Below are positions 1 to 6,680 of a stretch of DNA of 8,910 nt, one piece after another. The DNA is from Candidatus Bathyarchaeota archaeon (lineage in GTDB: Archaea > Thermoproteota > Bathyarchaeia > Bathyarchaeales > SOJC01). Positions within the stretch are counted from its first letter, which is position 1. Every line of letters starts with the position of its first letter. The DNA lies in the NCBI GenBank assembly GCA_030641425.1, contig DAOWHM010000023.1, positions 1 through 8,910 on the forward strand, in the 5' to 3' direction. A program made the translations under genes and the position numbers. The notes beneath the pieces are model-generated. The model did no database searches, was not told where the DNA came from, and saw only the letters and a list, made by a program, of their open reading frames with translations.

Positions 1-290
1 ATAATCTTCAATTGTCAATGTGCGAGTTCTAATCTGATTCAACCATAATCCCTACCGCTTGGGTGCCTTCTTTTACCGATAATAGAAGGGTCAAAACACG
101 TTTAACTTTTGCAGACAATTTTGTGAGAGGAAACGATGATTTGCATATGCCTTTGACTGTAGCGACTTTAGTACGGCTACATTTATTGAGAAGAAATTAG
201 TTACTGAGCGAGTGTTCCTGCCCTGTTTTTCCACCTTAGATTGCTCGGAGGTCAATATTTCGATGTCAGCGTCCACATCTTCAGTAGGTA
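1..290. other. Non-coding stretch, no supported gene
   Basis: No frame on either strand shows a recognisable protein. The longest frame, on the minus strand (91-276, 61 residues), has no family resemblance and no good ribosome site. A second minus-strand frame that closes at 29-31 lacks a convincing start. A strong GGAGGT at 247-252 is followed by an ATG at 263 but opens only a 10-residue frame. The stretch is best read as upstream spacer for the gene at 371, possibly holding the remnant of an older gene. Confidence 0.5.
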
Positions 291-295
291 GATGA

Positions 296-303
296 TATTA
301 TAT
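296..303 (+). promoter_or_regulatory. Candidate TATA box for the Mut7-C gene
   Basis: TATTATAT lies about 70 bases before the TTG start at 371. Archaeal initiation about 25 bases downstream of the box would put the transcript start near 326 and leave a leader of about 45 bases carrying the SD at 358-366. The assignment rests on base composition and spacing only. Confidence 0.4.
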
Positions 304-357
304 GAGGCATGAACAGTCAATTAGCTGATTGTTGCCATTTCACGTTGTGTGAAACAA

Positions 358-366
358 GGAGATGAT
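358..366 (+). promoter_or_regulatory. SD site that overlaps two decoy ATGs
   Basis: GGAGATGAT matches the archaeal SD consensus GGAGGTGAT at eight of nine positions. It contains the ATG at 362 and the first bases of the ATG at 365, so those ATGs are part of the ribosome site and unlikely to be start codons. The GGAG core ends nine bases before the TTG at 371, which is normal spacing. Confidence 0.65.
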
Positions 367-370
367 GTTA

Positions 371-847
371 TTGAAGTTTCTTGCAGACAGTATGTTGGGA
401 AAATTAACTCGTTGGCTTCGCATGTTGGGTTATGACACGACTTATGCAGATAACCTTGATGACAAGAAACTGGTTGAGATGGCGAATGCTGAAGAACGTA
501 TCCTTTTAACGAGAGATTCCGAGCTTTATAGATTTGCTAAAGCTAGAGAGGTGCGTGCGTTCTTCGTTGAAGAAAGGAGTAGATCTGAACAGCTAGCAGC
601 ATTATCTCGACAATTTAACTTATCACTGGAGCTCAATCCTGACATCTCCAGATGCCCTCTGTGCAACGCAGATATTTCTCCTGCAAGAAAGGACTCAATC
701 TGTGAATCGATTCCGGAAGCCACTGCACGTGTATGTGAAGAGTTTTGGAAATGTGTAAATTGTGGGAAAATCTATTGGCGGGGGGCTCATTGGAAGAAGA
801 TAGTTGAGACGTTGAGGAATGCAAACAGCATTCTTAAAGACGGGTAA
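371..847 (+). CDS. Mut7-C RNase-domain protein with zinc ribbon
   Basis: This 158-residue protein matches the Mut7-C family, a PIN-like RNase fold followed by a zinc ribbon. The N-terminus reads MKFLADSMLGKLTRWLRMLG, the family's opening motif, with candidate acidic metal ligands at D6, D27/D30 and D49 (in LLTRD). The C-terminal zinc ribbon has CPLC at residues 95-98 and CVNC at 128-131, followed by the typical GxIYWRGAHW. The family is predicted to be a metal-dependent ribonuclease; the substrate is unknown. I place the start at TTG 371 because the ATGs at 362 and 365 lie inside the SD; they would add only two or three residues. The stop is one base from the stop of the convergent rpoK. It is a complete, intact, cytosolic protein. 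Confidence 0.9.
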   Translation: MKFLADSMLGKLTRWLRMLGYDTTYADNLDDKKLVEMANAEERILLTRDSELYRFAKAREVRAFFVEERSRSEQLAALSRQFNLSLELNPDISRCPLCNADISPARKDSICESIPEATARVCEEFWKCVNCGKIYWRGAHWKKIVETLRNANSILKDG

Positions 848-848
848 A

Positions 849-1103
849 CTATTCCTCTTGCAGGAGCCATTTAAGTGGCACATCTTGGAATGTGCCATCT
901 GGCAGTGTTCTACGGATGGTCATAGGTAGAACTCCGCTCTCAAGCTCCTTAATTGCAAAGTCAATCGGACTAGAAAGGGTGGACGGCTCTATAAGAATAG
1001 GTGCACCCATAGCGATTTGCAGCGCTCTGGCACCTACTATTCGAGCCTTCTCAAAGCGAGTTAGCTTTGGTGGACCAATTTTAATTCTATTGTGTGAAGA
1101 CGT
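849..1103 (-). CDS. rpoK: DNA-directed RNA polymerase subunit K (RpoK), unusual start
   Basis: RpoK is the archaeal counterpart of bacterial omega and eukaryotic Rpb6; it helps assemble and stabilise RNA polymerase. The frame reads [20 protein letters not shown], then [12 protein letters not shown], and ends with [20 protein letters not shown] plus QEE, which is the family from end to end, about 80 residues as expected. The oddity is the start: no ATG, GTG or TTG lies in frame before the conserved N-terminus. The first in-frame ATG is at 1010, inside AMGAP, and would remove about 30 residues including the LTRFEKAR motif. I give ACG at 1103 as a tentative start because AGGAG (1114-1118) lies ten bases before it; ATT at 1085 (78 residues) is the alternative. 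A small sequence or assembly error is also possible. It follows the thermosome on the same strand with a gap of 13-31 bases, so co-transcription is likely. Product identity is firm; the 5' end is not. Confidence 0.88.
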   Translation of the reverse strand, partial: TSSHNRIKIGPPKLTRFEKARIVGARALQIAMGAPILIEPSTLSSPIDFAIKELESGVLPMTIRRTLPDGTFQDVPLKWLLQEE

Positions 1104-1118
1104 CTCCTTGAGACTCCT
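1104..1118 (-). promoter_or_regulatory. Two SD-like sites between thermosome and rpoK
   Basis: On the minus strand AGGAG (1118-1114) overlaps the thermosome stop and AAGGAG (1109-1104) follows it. They show that a downstream gene is translated here, which supports rpoK. Neither leads to a standard start codon in the rpoK frame: AGGAG is ten bases from ACG 1103, and AAGGAG touches that ACG. Confidence 0.55.
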
Positions 1119-2802
1119 AGACTCCTGGGGGCATACCGCCCATGCCGCCCATACCGCCCATACCGCCCATACCGCCCATACCGCCTGGTCCTCCAGGAGG
1201 TCCAGGGGGCATTTTTGCTTTACCGCCAGCGATTATATCATCTATCTTAAGGATCAGTGTTGCAGCTTCGGTTGCAGATTTTATAATTTGCTTTTTAACG
1301 GCTAAGGGTTCGAATACATCAGCTTTATTCATGTCACCTATTTTTCCATTGAAGACATCGACGCCGACCCAGATTTTTCCTTTTTCGTGGCTTGCTCTTA
1401 GTTCGGATATGATGTCGATTGGATCTAGTCCTGCGTTCTCAGCTAATGTAATTGGAACTGCCTCGAGTGCTTCTGCGAATAGTATCACTGCTAGTTGCTC
1501 TCTTCCAGGAAGTGTTTCCGCGTAGTCCTTTAGTGTCCTTCCTACTTCGAGTTCTGGCGCTCCGCCCCCTGCTACTATTTTCGGTTCCTCAACTACATCT
1601 CTTATTACGCATAGAGCGTCATGTAGTGAACGTTCTGCTTCGTCGACAATTCGTTCTGTGCCTCCTCGAATTAGAATCGTGACTGAGTGAGGGTTCCTGC
1701 AGCCTTCGATAAAGGTCATCTTGTCATCGCCTATCTTGCGTTCTTCTACGATTGCGGCATAGCCGAGATCACTTTTTACGATGCTGTCCAAGTTTGATAT
1801 AACATTTCCATTGGTAGCCTTCGTCAAGCCTTCCATATCTGACTTCTTTACTCGTCGTATGACCAGGATTTTCTTTCTTGCCATGAAATGTTGGGCTAGG
1901 TCATCAATGCCTTTTTGGCATATTACTACGTTTGCTCCTGTTTTAGCGACTTTGTCTACCATCGTTTTCAGCATATTTTCTTCTTGTTTTAAGAAGGCTT
2001 CCATCTGGTCTGGGCTTTCTATGTTAATTTTTGCGTCGAATTCAGTCTTTTGAATCTCTAGGGCTATATCGAGTAGGGCTATCTTTGCGTTTTCAACTCT
2101 CTTTGGCATTCCGGGATGGACTACTTCTTTGTCGACTATTATGCCAGTTATTAGTTTTGAGTCATTGATTGATTCGCCAGGCTTCTTTTGAATTTTAACG
2201 TCGTCTAGGTCAGCTTTGTATTTGGTGCCAGTTTTCTCTGCCACTGAGAGGATGGCGTTGACTGCTAAGTCTGAGAGGTAGTCACGGTTTTCTGCGACTA
2301 TTTTGCTTGCCATTGAGGTCATGGCGATCTTCTTGAGGAATTTTTTGTCTTTAGGTTTCACTTCTATAGCTATCTTTTCCAATCTTTCCAATGCTTTTAT
2401 GGATGCTTTCTTGTATCCATCTATGATTATTGTTGGGTGGACATTTTTTCGGATAAGTTCTTCAGCTTTTCCTAGGAGTTCACCTGAAACGACTACTGCT
2501 GTTGTGGTTCCGTCGCCAACTTCATTGTCTTGAGTCTTTGCTACTTCCACCATCATCTTCGCTGCTGGATGCTGGATGTCCATCTCATCTAAGATTGTTC
2601 GTCCATCGCTTGTAATGGTGACATCGCCAAAGCTGTCGACGAGCATTTTGTCCATGCCTTTGGGGCCGAGTGAAGATTTCACCGTTTCCGCAATGATCTT
2701 CGCAGCCATGATATTGGCGTGTTGAGCGTCTCTTCCTTTTGATCGTGAAGAGCCTTCACGTAGAATTAGTACGGGTGTTCCACCAAATTCTGGTTGTGCC
2801 AA
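1117..2802 (-). CDS. Thermosome subunit (group II chaperonin)
   Basis: This is a 561-residue ATP-dependent chaperonin subunit that assembles into a double-ring cage and folds proteins in the cytosol. Visible landmarks are the N-terminus [27 protein letters not shown] (41-53) at the nucleotide site, GDGTTT (96-101) with the catalytic Asp at 97, a helical-protrusion middle region, and [10 protein letters not shown] with the C-terminal equatorial domain. The tail has six GGM repeats and ends PPGV, typical of thermosome and GroEL cavity tails. The usual NDGATIL is SDGRTIL here (65-71), a mild variation. I start at TTG 2802 because the family begins at MAQP, AGGTGA lies eight bases upstream, and the TATA box at 2851-2860 predicts transcription from about 2827, downstream of the GTG at 2850. 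It has its own promoter and probably carries rpoK as second gene. Confidence 0.96.
   Translation of the reverse strand: MAQPEFGGTPVLILREGSSRSKGRDAQHANIMAAKIIAETVKSSLGPKGMDKMLVDSFGDVTITSDGRTILDEMDIQHPAAKMMVEVAKTQDNEVGDGTTTAVVVSGELLGKAEELIRKNVHPTIIIDGYKKASIKALERLEKIAIEVKPKDKKFLKKIAMTSMASKIVAENRDYLSDLAVNAILSVAEKTGTKYKADLDDVKIQKKPGESINDSKLITGIIVDKEVVHPGMPKRVENAKIALLDIALEIQKTEFDAKINIESPDQMEAFLKQEENMLKTMVDKVAKTGANVVICQKGIDDLAQHFMARKKILVIRRVKKSDMEGLTKATNGNVISNLDSIVKSDLGYAAIVEERKIGDDKMTFIEGCRNPHSVTILIRGGTERIVDEAERSLHDALCVIRDVVEEPKIVAGGGAPELEVGRTLKDYAETLPGREQLAVILFAEALEAVPITLAENAGLDPIDIISELRASHEKGKIWVGVDVFNGKIGDMNKADVFEPLAVKKQIIKSATEAATLILKIDDIIAGGKAKMPPGPPGGPGGMGGMGGMGGMGGMGGMPPGV
1132..1185. repeat. 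Six 9-bp tandem repeats encoding the GGM tail
   Basis: Six direct copies of CATRCCGCC (five CATACCGCC and one CATGCCGCC) lie end to end. Read on the minus strand each encodes Gly-Gly-Met of the thermosome C-terminal tail. Such near-identical coding repeats can gain or lose units by slippage, so copy number may vary between strains or be misassembled. Confidence 0.95.
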
Positions 2803-2810
2803 TTTCCTAT

Positions 2811-2816
2811 TCACCT
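2811..2816 (-). promoter_or_regulatory. SD site for the thermosome gene
   Basis: AGGTGA on the minus strand lies eight bases before TTG 2802. It decides the start in favour of the TTG over the in-frame GTG codons further upstream. Confidence 0.7.
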
Positions 2817-2850
2817 GTTTATCTTGCGGAACACAAAAAATGAGCTTCAC

Positions 2851-2866
2851 AATATAAGCTTTTCTA
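2851..2866 (-). promoter_or_regulatory. TATA box and BRE of the thermosome gene
   Basis: On the minus strand GAAAAGCTTATATT combines a purine-rich BRE-like element with a good archaeal TATA box (CTTATATT). Initiation about 25 bases downstream falls near 2827, giving a leader of about 25 bases that contains the SD. This is the best-looking promoter in the window, as fits a highly expressed chaperonin. Confidence 0.65.
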
Positions 2867-2873
2867 AAGTATC

Positions 2874-2894
2874 CATTCCTTGAGGGGAGGAATG
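2874..2894. repeat. Inverted repeat upstream of the thermosome promoter
   Basis: CATTCCT and AGGAATG are perfect 7-bp inverted arms separated by seven bases (TGAGGGG). The element lies about 10-15 bases upstream of the BRE/TATA of the thermosome gene, where an archaeal activator or other regulator could bind. It does not match the published Phr or HSR1 heat-shock sites as I recall them. No T-run abuts it, so it does not look like a terminator. Confidence 0.5.
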
Positions 2895-2919
2895 TTCGTG
2901 GCCTTCAATGATTCCACGG

Positions 2920-2925
2920 AAAAAA
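2920..2925 (-). terminator. T6 tract ending the malic enzyme transcript
   Basis: On the minus strand TTTTTT lies about ten bases after the malic enzyme stop. Archaeal RNA polymerase stops at such T-tracts without needing a hairpin. It separates the malic enzyme unit from the thermosome promoter just downstream. Confidence 0.5.
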
Positions 2926-2934
2926 GGGAGGATT

Positions 2935-4317
2935 CTAGGGTCCCGTCGTAATTATGTCTTCTTCAGGTGGCGGAGTTTTGATGAGTCCTTGTTTCATGAG
3001 TTGATGAGTTGATTCTCTGGCGTTCTTGATGATTGACACTGCTCTTTCCCATAATTCTTGTTTGGTGGGTTTTATGCGAGCAATGCCTTCTTTTATGCAT
3101 TGTAATGCGCAAGCGACTGCTTCACGTGGGAAAACTTCCCATTCTTCCATTCGGGGAGCGATATCGTTTTCGTGAATACCTCTTTCTTCTGCAAAACGCG
3201 CCAGTTCCATTGCTGCAGCTACGCACATGTCGTCAGTTACTGTCGTTGCCTTGACATCGAGGACTCCTCTGAAAATTGCTGGAAAGCCCAAGCTGTTATT
3301 AATTTGGTTGGGGAAGTCGCTCCGCCCAGTGCCTACTATTCGGGCGCCTGCCTCTTTGGCTTCCCAAGGCCAGATTTCTGGGATGGGGTTGGCGCATGCA
3401 AAGACTATGCTGTTTGAAGCCATCTCGCCTATCCATTCTTTCTTAATTGTACCTGGACCTGGTTTGCTGGCTGCTACGACAACATCTGCTCCTTTAAACG
3501 CTATTGTGATGTCGCCAGTTCGCCCTTCACTATTGGTCTTTTTGGCTAATTCAAACTTCCAAGGGTTTTCCTGTTTTTGTTCTTCCAAATCGCGTCTTCC
3601 CGCGTGGAGAATTCCCTTCGTGTCGACTAGTATCAAGTTGCCGGGCTTGAAGCCAGCTCGGAAGAGCACATAAGCTGTGCGAGTATTAGCTGAACCGACA
3701 CCTACCAGAGTCACTAAAGCTTCGGATGGTTTCTTACCAACAATTTTGAGAGCGTTCAGTAATCCAGCTAGAATTACTGTTGCAGTTCCTTGCTGGTCGT
3801 CGTGCCATACTGGTATGTTTAGGTTTTCACGCGCCTTATCCAGCACATAAAAGCATTTTGGCTTGCTTAAATCTTCCAGATTTATTCCACCAAACGTTGG
3901 TTCGATGAGTTCGCAAACTCGTATGATTTCATCAGGATCCTTAGTGTTAAGACAAATGGGAAATGCATCAACACCACCTAGATACTTGAAAAGCAAGGCT
4001 TTGCCTTCCATAACAGGCAAGGCTGCGCTTGGACCGATATCACCTAAACCAAGGACTCGAGTTCCATCAGAAACTACAGCTACATAATTCGCTCGGTTTG
4101 TTTGGCTCCATACTTCATCTGGGTTCTCTTTAATCCTACGGCAAGCTGCTGCTACACCTGGCGTGTACCATATCGCAAAATCCGCTGGACTACGAATAGC
4201 GCATTTGGGCATAATCTGGGCTTTACCTCCATAAAAACTATGGTAGGCGACGGCCAGTTTCGCTGGACGTTTCGCTTTCTCAAGCAACTCTTCAACTGTA
4301 ACCTTTTTCTCTGTCAT
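2935..4317 (-). CDS. NAD(P)-dependent malic enzyme (oxaloacetate-decarboxylating type)
   Basis: This 460-residue enzyme catalyses oxidative decarboxylation of malate to pyruvate and CO2 with a divalent metal. Landmarks are WYTPGVAAAC with general acid Tyr51, VSDGTRVLGLGDIG (83-95), general base Lys106 in EGKA, metal ligands Glu148-Asp149 in INLEDLSKPKCF and Asp174 in HDDQQGTA, and the C-terminal TGRSDFPNQINNSLGFP. The length fits the short bacterial/archaeal class without an added phosphotransacetylase domain. The nucleotide loop reads GVGSANTRTA (206-215), not the common GAGAAG form, so cofactor choice between NAD and NADP cannot be read off. I prefer ATG 4317: the GGGAG SD is 11 bases away, whereas the ATG at 4326 is only two bases from it. 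The alternative adds three residues. It is a stand-alone gene, divergent from the membrane protein at 4476. Confidence 0.94.
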   Translation of the reverse strand: MTEKKVTVEELLEKAKRPAKLAVAYHSFYGGKAQIMPKCAIRSPADFAIWYTPGVAAACRRIKENPDEVWSQTNRANYVAVVSDGTRVLGLGDIGPSAALPVMEGKALLFKYLGGVDAFPICLNTKDPDEIIRVCELIEPTFGGINLEDLSKPKCFYVLDKARENLNIPVWHDDQQGTATVILAGLLNALKIVGKKPSEALVTLVGVGSANTRTAYVLFRAGFKPGNLILVDTKGILHAGRRDLEEQKQENPWKFELAKKTNSEGRTGDITIAFKGADVVVAASKPGPGTIKKEWIGEMASNSIVFACANPIPEIWPWEAKEAGARIVGTGRSDFPNQINNSLGFPAIFRGVLDVKATTVTDDMCVAAAMELARFAEERGIHENDIAPRMEEWEVFPREAVACALQCIKEGIARIKPTKQELWERAVSIIKNARESTHQLMKQGLIKTPPPEEDIITTGP

Positions 4318-4370
4318 AGTTATCATTTCTCCCTCAATTGTGAGAGAAATAGTGGCTTAACACCTAGAAC

Positions 4371-4378
4371 ATTTAAAC
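4371..4378 (-). promoter_or_regulatory. Candidate TATA box for malic enzyme
   Basis: On the minus strand GTTTAAAT lies about 55 bases before the start at 4317. The predicted transcript start is near 4348, giving a short leader with the GGGAG site. The BRE region is not distinctive. Confidence 0.35.
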
Positions 4379-4421
4379 ATTATGGAAGAGCCAAACTTTC
4401 CCTAAAAAATTACGATAAAGT

Positions 4422-4431
4422 TGATATTATG
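4422..4431 (+). promoter_or_regulatory. Candidate TATA element for the basic membrane protein
   Basis: TGATATTATG lies about 45-54 bases before ATG 4476, and initiation near 4450 would leave a short leader with AAGGTAA at 4464-4470. An A-rich alternative lies at about 4402-4410. The choice is uncertain. Confidence 0.3.
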
Positions 4432-4475
4432 CTCTGTCCTACTAACAACAGACTTTCACATAGAAGGTAAAAGTA

Positions 4476-5309
4476 ATGACCCAGCCAAGAAGACGCTTCA
4501 TTTTTCATTGGACAACTCCAAAGAATTTTTTAGCTATCATACTCTTCATTGTCCTCATTGGATTACTAGAATATACCATCAACATCACTCTAGCTCCAAA
4601 CTTACGGAAAGCTCCAAACATAATTCTACCACTGATCAACACGACAATCAGCCCCTACTATCATCTCCTCCCAGCAGCAGTAATAGTAAGCCTAACCTCA
4701 TGTTTCATCCACCTCACAACGCATACGGCAACCAGGTCAACAAGGATCCAGCCACCAAAAGTCACGCGCCGCCCCAGAAGGAAACTTCGATTCAAGACCA
4801 TCCGCCAATCTTGGGGGAAAATCGCCAAAGCGGCAAAGAGAATCAAAGGCAGAATTATGCGAAACTCACTCATAGCCTACATCGAAAAGCGAGTAGCCTT
4901 GGCAAAAGCCCTCATTAGAAGCGCTGCAACTGTTGCAGTTACCTTCATCATTGTAGTGTTGTTAATCAATATTTTAACTTACCCAAAACTCGCACCAACG
5001 GCAGTAACTAGCTTTTTCACTTGGAACCAAGGCTTTTTGAACTTCGTGATTGCGACAATGAGAGCCTCCGAAGCTATCGTAAACGCAATTCCTCCAATCG
5101 GTACACTAGCAGCATCGTTACACAATGTCTTGACTAACATTGCACCTGCTTTCCGTCAAACACTTGAAGGAGCAACATCCGGACTGACAAACAACTTTGT
5201 ATCTCTCAGTCCAATAGGAAAATACTTGTTGGCCCAAAACATCGCTGTTTGGATTGTTATCACTGTTACACTTCTTTACACTCGATTCGTTAAGATCAGT
5301 CGTCGATAA
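4476..5309 (+). CDS. Very basic four-helix membrane protein, function unknown
   Basis: I do not recognise a family. The 277-residue protein has four likely membrane helices at about 18-36, 63-81, 150-168 and 252-270. Between helices 2 and 3 lies a strongly basic segment (87-129) with 18 Arg/Lys and no acidic residue. By the positive-inside rule this loop and both termini (RRR at 5-7, KISRR at the end) face the cytosol, and the 80-residue loop 169-250 faces outside. The whole protein has only four Glu (32, 137, 199, 231) and no Asp, against about 36 Arg/Lys. The cytosolic loop could bind nucleic acid, ribosomes or acidic lipid; that is inference. ATG 4476 follows AAGGTAA at normal spacing. The gene is monocistronic by layout. 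A 165-residue hydrophilic frame overlapping it (4421-4918) is a shadow. Confidence 0.82.
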   Translation: MTQPRRRFIFHWTTPKNFLAIILFIVLIGLLEYTINITLAPNLRKAPNIILPLINTTISPYYHLLPAAVIVSLTSCFIHLTTHTATRSTRIQPPKVTRRPRRKLRFKTIRQSWGKIAKAAKRIKGRIMRNSLIAYIEKRVALAKALIRSAATVAVTFIIVVLLINILTYPKLAPTAVTSFFTWNQGFLNFVIATMRASEAIVNAIPPIGTLAASLHNVLTNIAPAFRQTLEGATSGLTNNFVSLSPIGKYLLAQNIAVWIVITVTLLYTRFVKISRR

Positions 5310-5441
5310 AGAAGCGATTCTATACAAGAACACTTAGAAACCGCAAATGGAATGTTCCGATGTTCAATAAAAATTTCAGCCACAGATGCTGACGATAAGT
5401 TTTTGTTAGCGAGCATATGGGAATAGAGTGGTGGACTATTA

Positions 5442-6680
5442 TTGGTAAGACTGAAGGGCTTCCAGAAACTCATGTCAGTTGACGAAGCGTTATCAAAATT
5501 TTTTAGCAGGCTTCAGCTCAAAAGATTGACTTCCACTCAAGTTCCCCTGAAGGACGCTCGGGGCAGAACAACCGCTAAGAACGTCATTGCAACGATTGAT
5601 TTACCATCCTTTCATCGATCAGCTGTTGATGGATATGCCTTAAAGGCGAGAGACACTGTTGATGTTTCACAATATCATCCTAGAAGTTTCCGCCTAGTCG
5701 ATAGGGAACTTTTAGGAGAGAGAGAACTAAAAGAGGTTTGGACAGGGAACCCTATTCCAGAGGGCGCTGATTCCGTTGTGATGTTAGAGTATACGGAGAA
5801 AACTGATGGTAAAATCCAGATCCTTACCTCTCTCACACCAGGGGCGAATGTTTCTCGAAAAGGAGAAGATGTAAAGAAGGGAGACGTGGTGGTGGAGTCA
5901 GGGTTGCGACTGAGACCTCATCATTTAGGTCTGCTGGCTGCCTTGGAAAACACAGAAGTTGCGGTTGTCAGAAAGCCTAAAGTCGCCCTGTTGGCAACTG
6001 GCAACGAATTGGCACCACTGGGAGCCCAATTGAAGCCAAACCAGGTGGTGGAGGTCAACAGCATAATCCTGTCAAACTTGTGTTCTGAGCTTGGAGCGGA
6101 GAGCCACAGTTTAGGTATCGCAAGAGATAATGAGGATGAGCTCAGGGAAAAAATCAGCGAGGGACTGGAAATAGCGGACTTGGTACTAACAACTGGGGGA
6201 ACAAGTGTGGGCATACATGACCTTGTTCCAAGTGTAATCGAACAAATAGAGTCCAACGCCATGGTTGCACATGGAATAGCGATGCGCCCTGGAATGCCAA
6301 CTGCTATCGCCGTCGTTCATAAGAAACCGGTAATAATCCTGTCAGGCAATCCTGTTGCGGCATCAGTTGGGTTCGAGGTTTTTGCTCGTCCAACGATCCA
6401 AAGACTGTTGGGAATAAAGGAAGAGAGCAGAGCGAGGTTGATGGCGAAGTTGACCAGAAGGGTTGCAGGGGTCTTAGGAAGGCGGGTCTTTCTTCGAGTG
6501 AAAGCCATCGAAAAAAACGGTTGTTTCTTGGCTGAGCCCATTCGTATTAAGGGTTCTGGCATAATCACGACAATGACGAAGGCGAATGGCTATGTAGTAA
6601 TTCCAGAGGATAGGGAAGGGCTTAGAGAGAACGAACCCGTTACAGTTCACCTTTTCGACACGGTAAGGAAAGGGCGGTAG
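5442..6680 (+). CDS. moeA: Molybdopterin molybdotransferase MoeA, first copy
   Basis: MoeA inserts molybdate (or tungstate) into adenylylated molybdopterin to complete the cofactor, in the cytosol. The 412-residue length and motifs fit the family: FHRSAVDGYA with Asp63, TGNPIPEGADSVVM (101-114), the molybdopterin-binding domain from KPKVALLATGNEL (178-190) to TTGGTSVGIHD (250-260) with Asp246 and Asp260, RPGMP with Pro283/Pro286, and SGNPVAASV. A C-terminal beta domain follows (about 330-412). There is no fused periplasmic-binding-like domain. The start is TTG 5442 with GGTG eight bases before it; the next ATG (5472) lacks an SD and would cut into the family's N-terminus. Thr in TTGGTSVG replaces the usual Val of SGGVSVG. 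It is followed without a gap by a second moeA. The 132 bases upstream show only weak promoter candidates. Confidence 0.94.
   Translation: MVRLKGFQKLMSVDEALSKFFSRLQLKRLTSTQVPLKDARGRTTAKNVIATIDLPSFHRSAVDGYALKARDTVDVSQYHPRSFRLVDRELLGERELKEVWTGNPIPEGADSVVMLEYTEKTDGKIQILTSLTPGANVSRKGEDVKKGDVVVESGLRLRPHHLGLLAALENTEVAVVRKPKVALLATGNELAPLGAQLKPNQVVEVNSIILSNLCSELGAESHSLGIARDNEDELREKISEGLEIADLVLTTGGTSVGIHDLVPSVIEQIESNAMVAHGIAMRPGMPTAIAVVHKKPVIILSGNPVAASVGFEVFARPTIQRLLGIKEESRARLMAKLTRRVAGVLGRRVFLRVKAIEKNGCFLAEPIRIKGSGIITTMTKANGYVVIPEDREGLRENEPVTVHLFDTVRKGR

Noticed and set aside
29..118. 29-residue minus-strand frame starting at TTG 118
   Set aside because: It is too short, has no SD and no family resemblance; at most it is a remnant.
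91..276. 61-residue minus-strand frame
   Set aside because: It starts at GTG without a good SD, has no recognisable motif and no supported promoter.
247..295. Strong GGAGGT followed by a 10-residue frame from ATG 263
   Set aside because: The candidate promoter for the next gene lies downstream of it, so it would not be a leader peptide on that transcript; probably chance.
892..1305. Plus-strand frame of 137 residues with His-Thr-Ala repeats
   Set aside because: It is antisense to rpoK and to the GGM repeat of the thermosome; the repeats are the shadow of that tail.
4421..4918. 165-residue hydrophilic plus-strand frame
   Set aside because: It overlaps the membrane protein in another frame, is low-complexity and rich in Ser, His, Pro and Asn, and shows no domain. 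The frame from 4476 has clear membrane helices and continues to 5309.
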